From positions 248,001 to 312,000 of the forward strand of contig NZ_JAKKCM010000006.1 of assembly GCF_021728395.1 (NCBI RefSeq): a DNA stretch of 64,000 nucleotides, in the 5' to 3' direction. Made by a program: the position numbers and the translations under genes. The notes under the pieces were generated by a model, which was given only the letters and a program-made list of their open reading frames with translations, did no database searches and was not told where the DNA came from. Position 1 is the stretch's first letter. Each line of letters opens with the position of its first letter. This DNA is from Vibrio sp. J1-1 (lineage in GTDB: Bacteria; Pseudomonadota; Gammaproteobacteria; Enterobacterales; Vibrionaceae). Positions 61,018 through 64,000 of this stretch are shown here, piece by piece.

Positions 61018-62019
61018 TTACTTGTTGCGAGTTAACTGCTCACGCAGATTAGGTGGCGTGCCTTTGATCGTTAGCGTATCGGTCTCTGGATCATAAAAAA
61101 TACGCTCTCCTAGAAGTAAGCTATCAAAGCTGATGTTTAAACCACCGCCCGCTCCAACATACTTGGTCAGTTTGCGGACCGTGGCGCGATCACCAGGGAA
61201 TGACTCTTCAAGCTCATAGCCTTGCTCTTTAGTGAAGTCCATAAAGCTGGTGCCATCCTGGCTTGGTGGTAACTCACCAGAAAGCTCAGAGACTTGCACT
61301 TCTTCACCTGATTTAATCTGCTCGTTGCAGTAATCATAAACTTGCTTTTTGTACTCGTTCACTTCCTGCTTTTCTAACTTTGAATCAGCACAAAAATCAT
61401 CAACGGCTTGCATTAGTACCAAGTTTTGTTGCTTCGTATCTAATCCAATATCTGCCTGAAGGAAGTCAAGGAAAAAGTCCGCTACTTTGCGCCCTACTCG
61501 GCCTTTGATGTACGACAGATAGCGGTTGGACTCTTTGTCCGTTTCGTAGCTCGATAAATCAATACGCGCCGCGATATCCATTTTAGTAATGTCTAAATAG
61601 TCGGTAGCACTAATGTCCAGACCTTCGGTTACTTTCAGACTTTGATTCGTTGGCAAAATACCAATGAACAAATAATTCGTCGCAAGGCTTTGATATTCGG
61701 CGAAAACTAAAATGCCTTCATCCGCGAATGGGTACTTAATCAACTCTTGTTTCAGTCGATTTGCACTAATTTGTGAGAAATCATAAAAATCTCGCTCGCC
61801 CTTGCGCATTTCTTGAAGCCAAAACTGAACTTCGCTGTCTGACTGGAAAGAACCAAAACCTTTACCAGCTTTAGAATGGAACACTCGATGAAGTTCCGCG
61901 ACAAGGTTTTCAGTCGACGAATCATTTTCTAGTGATGCGGGGCGAAAGTTAACAACCAGTTCGTCCTGATCGTTTTTGCATAATTGATGCAGAATAACGT
62001 TTGAAAGATGAAGGCTCAT
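61018..62019 (-). CDS. yejK: Nucleoid-associated protein YejK/NdpA
   Basis: A 333-aa protein of the YejK (37-kDa nucleoid-associated protein) family. It has L-S-N-V-I-L-H-Q-L near the start, F-L-Q-A-D-I-G-L-D-T-K-Q-Q in the middle and the family's C-terminal I-K-G-T-P-P-N-L-R-E-Q-L. It is divergent from yejL, the standard arrangement. Confidence 0.95.
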   Translation of the reverse strand: MSLHLSNVILHQLCKNDQDELVVNFRPASLENDSSTENLVAELHRVFHSKAGKGFGSFQSDSEVQFWLQEMRKGERDFYDFSQISANRLKQELIKYPFADEGILVFAEYQSLATNYLFIGILPTNQSLKVTEGLDISATDYLDITKMDIAARIDLSSYETDKESNRYLSYIKGRVGRKVADFFLDFLQADIGLDTKQQNLVLMQAVDDFCADSKLEKQEVNEYKKQVYDYCNEQIKSGEEVQVSELSGELPPSQDGTSFMDFTKEQGYELEESFPGDRATVRKLTKYVGAGGGLNISFDSLLLGERIFYDPETDTLTIKGTPPNLREQLTRNK

Positions 62020-62104
62020 AGTGATTTTATCTTGCTACAAGGTTTTAGTTGATGGGCATTGTAGGTTATCATAAGCCGCTTTTACTATCATTATTAGAGT
62101 CTTT

Positions 62105-62332
62105 ATGCCGATTACATCTAAATATACTGACGAACAAGTAGAGAACATTCTTGCGGAAGTCGCTTTAGTTCTTGAAAAACATGCAGCTTCACCAGAGTTA
62201 ACACTAATGATTGCCGGAAATATCGCAACCAATGTCTTAAATCAACGAGTTGCCGCTTCACAACGTAAAGCAATTGCTGAAAAATTTGCTCAGGCACTGA
62301 TGTCTTCGTTAGAAACACCAAAAACACATTAA
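62105..62332 (+). CDS. yejL: YejL family protein
   Basis: A 75-aa protein of the UPF0352 (DUF1414) family ([12 protein letters not shown], then [11 protein letters not shown]). The function is unknown; it is linked with yejK and yejM across gammaproteobacteria. A crystal form is a small helical dimer. Confidence 0.95.
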   Translation: MPITSKYTDEQVENILAEVALVLEKHAASPELTLMIAGNIATNVLNQRVAASQRKAIAEKFAQALMSSLETPKTH

Positions 62333-62353
62333 TAACGGATAATTAGAACATAC

Positions 62354-64000
62354 ATGGTAGACAGCGGAAACTCATACGGCGAACGTGTATCCCGACTAGT
62401 AGGTTGGGGGCATTGGTTTGCATTCTTCAACATTGTAGCTTCAATGTTGATAGGCACACGCTATATTACTCAATCGCCTTGGCCTGAGACCTTGCTCGGT
62501 CAGTTTTACCTGGCAGTTTCTTGGGTTGGCCATTTTGGCTTTCTTGTTTTCGCTCTTTACTTGCTGGTTCTATTCCCGTTGACGTTTGTCCTGCCATCTC
62601 GGAAGCTATTCCGCTTGGTGGCAGTGATATTTGCCACTGTCGGTCAGACCATCTTATTGATCGATACTCAAGCCTATCAATCGATCAACTTACACCTGAC
62701 ACCAGTGGTTTGGGAGCTTTTATTTAGCGATGATAAAAGCGTTCTGAGTTCGGATCTGCAACACCTGTTTGTTGTGATGCCATTCATTTTCCTGATTCAA
62801 CTCGCACTTTCAGAATGGGTGTGGCGAAAACAGCGCAAACTCTCGCATAAACACGTTGGCCGCCCACTGGCTATCCTGTTCTTCTTAAGTTTTACCACCA
62901 GCCATTTGGTTTACATTTGGGCGGATGCTTATTTCTATAACCCAATAACCAGTCAACGTGCTAACTTCCCGTTGTCCTACCCAATGACAGCGAAAAGCTT
63001 TATGGAAAAACACGGCTTATTGGATCGTGAAGAGTACCTTAAACGCTTGGCCGAAAACCAAGGCAATGTAGAACTGGTTAACTACCCGCTTGAAAAGCTA
63101 GAGTTCAATCGTCGCGTAAACAAACTTAACGTTCTGATGATCAGCGTGAATAATTTAAGAGCGGATGCATTAAATGAACAAGAGATGCCTAACCTCTACG
63201 AGTTTGCGCAGGAAAATCAGAATTTCCGTAACCACTACAGTTCAAGCAATGACACCTATGGTGCATTCGGTTTGTTCTATGGTTTGCCAACCAGTTACGC
63301 TTCAAGCATTCAGGCGCAAGGATCTTCACCCGTCATGCTTGACGTCCTCAAAGAGCAGGGTTATAGCTTTGGTTTATTCAGTGGTAATGGCTTTGAAGAT
63401 GACCTTTATCCAGAGATCATTTTCAGAAACCTAAACTTGGCTGAACAACTAGACGGACAACAAACGCATACTGACAAACAGTCCATCGCCGATTGGAATA
63501 AATGGCTAGTAGAAAACGCTCAGCAGCCTTGGTTTAGCTACATCGAGGTAACCGCCGTTGATAACTTTGAATCGATTCCTTCAAATACTGATGAAGAAAT
63601 GTCAGCAAGCGAACGATTTAAAAAGGCGTATGAGTTTGCGGTTAAATCAGCAGATAAAACCGTTGCCAGCGTAATTAATGAGTTAAAAGAAACTCAATTA
63701 CTCACAAATACTGTGGTTATTATCACTTCAAATCACGGCAGTGAGTTCAATGAAACTAATACGAATAGCTGGGGTGCAAACAGCAACTACAGCCGTTATC
63801 AGTTGCAAGTACCAATGGTGATTCATTGGCCAGGCAGACTAGCGGGTGATTTCACTCACAGCACCAGTCACCTAGATCTGTCAGTGACGTTACTGCAAGA
63901 CATGCTTGGGGTTTCATCGAACCCCTATGATTACAGTAGTGGTCGTAACTTATTTGATGAAAGTCGCCGACGTTGGATATTAGCTGGGGACTTAAGAGAA
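62354..64000 (+). CDS. yejM: YejM/PbgA inner-membrane sulfatase-fold protein (3' end outside window)
   Basis: 549 codons are visible and the frame runs past the window end. Five membrane helices lie in residues 1-200 (W-G-H-W-F-A-F-F-N-I at the first). A periplasmic sulfatase-like domain follows, with the metal-site position N-V-L-M-I-S-V-N-N-L-R-A-D-A and I-I-T-S-N-H-G-S-E-F-N-E. YejM regulates LpxC turnover through LapB and so lipopolysaccharide supply. The start at 62354 lies 22 bp after yejL. Active-site residues of true sulfatases are incomplete here, as is usual for this family. Confidence 0.93.
   Translation, partial: MVDSGNSYGERVSRLVGWGHWFAFFNIVASMLIGTRYITQSPWPETLLGQFYLAVSWVGHFGFLVFALYLLVLFPLTFVLPSRKLFRLVAVIFATVGQTILLIDTQAYQSINLHLTPVVWELLFSDDKSVLSSDLQHLFVVMPFIFLIQLALSEWVWRKQRKLSHKHVGRPLAILFFLSFTTSHLVYIWADAYFYNPITSQRANFPLSYPMTAKSFMEKHGLLDREEYLKRLAENQGNVELVNYPLEKLEFNRRVNKLNVLMISVNNLRADALNEQEMPNLYEFAQENQNFRNHYSSSNDTYGAFGLFYGLPTSYASSIQAQGSSPVMLDVLKEQGYSFGLFSGNGFEDDLYPEIIFRNLNLAEQLDGQQTHTDKQSIADWNKWLVENAQQPWFSYIEVTAVDNFESIPSNTDEEMSASERFKKAYEFAVKSADKTVASVINELKETQLLTNTVVIITSNHGSEFNETNTNSWGANSNYSRYQLQVPMVIHWPGRLAGDFTHSTSHLDLSVTLLQDMLGVSSNPYDYSSGRNLFDESRRRWILAGDLRE

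Noticed and set aside
1-64000. CRISPR arrays, rRNA or tRNA genes, IS elements
   Set aside because: No regularly spaced repeats, tRNA cloverleaf, rRNA sequence or transposase frame was found in the window.

Overview
The window is a chromosomal segment of a Vibrio, most likely from the Harveyi clade. Evidence for this is the rnfDGE–nth block, a sodium-motor motY gene, gloA, rnt, grxD–sodB–VC2046-type gene order, adhE, asd, nhaC and yejKLM, together with moderate GC and Shine–Dalgarno-led genes. It is interrupted by one apparently complete temperate prophage of about 34.6 kb (roughly 8.25–42.9 kb). Both window ends cut genes: rnfD at the left and yejM at the right.

Left host arm (1–8245): the end of the rnf electron-transport operon, a 160-bp palindromic Vibrio intergenic repeat, nth, gloA, a DUF2753 gene behind two Fur-like boxes, motY, rnt, an NhaC-like antiporter and a DsbA-family gene. 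The prophage sits directly upstream of this last gene.

Prophage: the layout is that of P2-related, HP1/K139-type phages. From the left end inward there is a non-coding end region with a cos candidate, two perfect inverted repeats and a terminator. A single leftward late operon of about 16 kb follows (O scaffold, N capsid, M terminase small subunit, L head completion, R and S tail completion, sheath, tube, DksA-like protein, lysis genes, E/E+E' with a -1 slippery heptamer, tape measure, J, I, tail fibre, hub and spike proteins). The divergent rightward P (terminase)–Q (portal)–ogr operon shares a perfectly palindromic control region with O. The replication operon (cox, a CII-like gene, small ORFs, a methyltransferase-like gene, an HUH replication protein) runs leftward from the immunity region. 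The repressor runs rightward. The repressor keeps an S24-like C-terminal fold but appears to lack the Ser/Lys self-cleavage dyad. Two near-consensus LexA boxes sit instead before a 75-aa gene beside ogr and before the integrase, suggesting that SOS induction acts through transcription of other genes.

Cargo: between the repressor and the integrase (35.9–41.6 kb) lie seven to eight non-core genes. They are a DUF4145 gene flanked by a duplicated repressor 3' end, a secreted protein in the position of K139 glo, a proteasome-beta/HslV-like Ntn-hydrolase of 427 aa, a Zeta-type kinase with a 52-aa partner, and a DUF4062 (TIR/STIR-like) gene with a zinc-ribbon coiled-coil gene. The last pair lies between a decayed integrase fragment and the intact integrase. 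This looks like a layered defence/superinfection-exclusion locus; the proteasome-like protein is the least explained component.

Right host arm (43–64 kb): grxD, sodB, a VC2046-family gene, an SDR-fold protein lacking the catalytic Tyr/Lys, adhE, a MarC-family protein, a K+ channel, a lone type IV pilin-like gene, asd, nhaC, a lipoprotein, a membrane Hpt protein, a large PL8-type polysaccharide lyase lipoprotein joined by a long Ala/Glu-rich helix to a carbohydrate-binding module, and yejK–yejL–yejM. All functional assignments come from reading motifs by eye; no database search was made.
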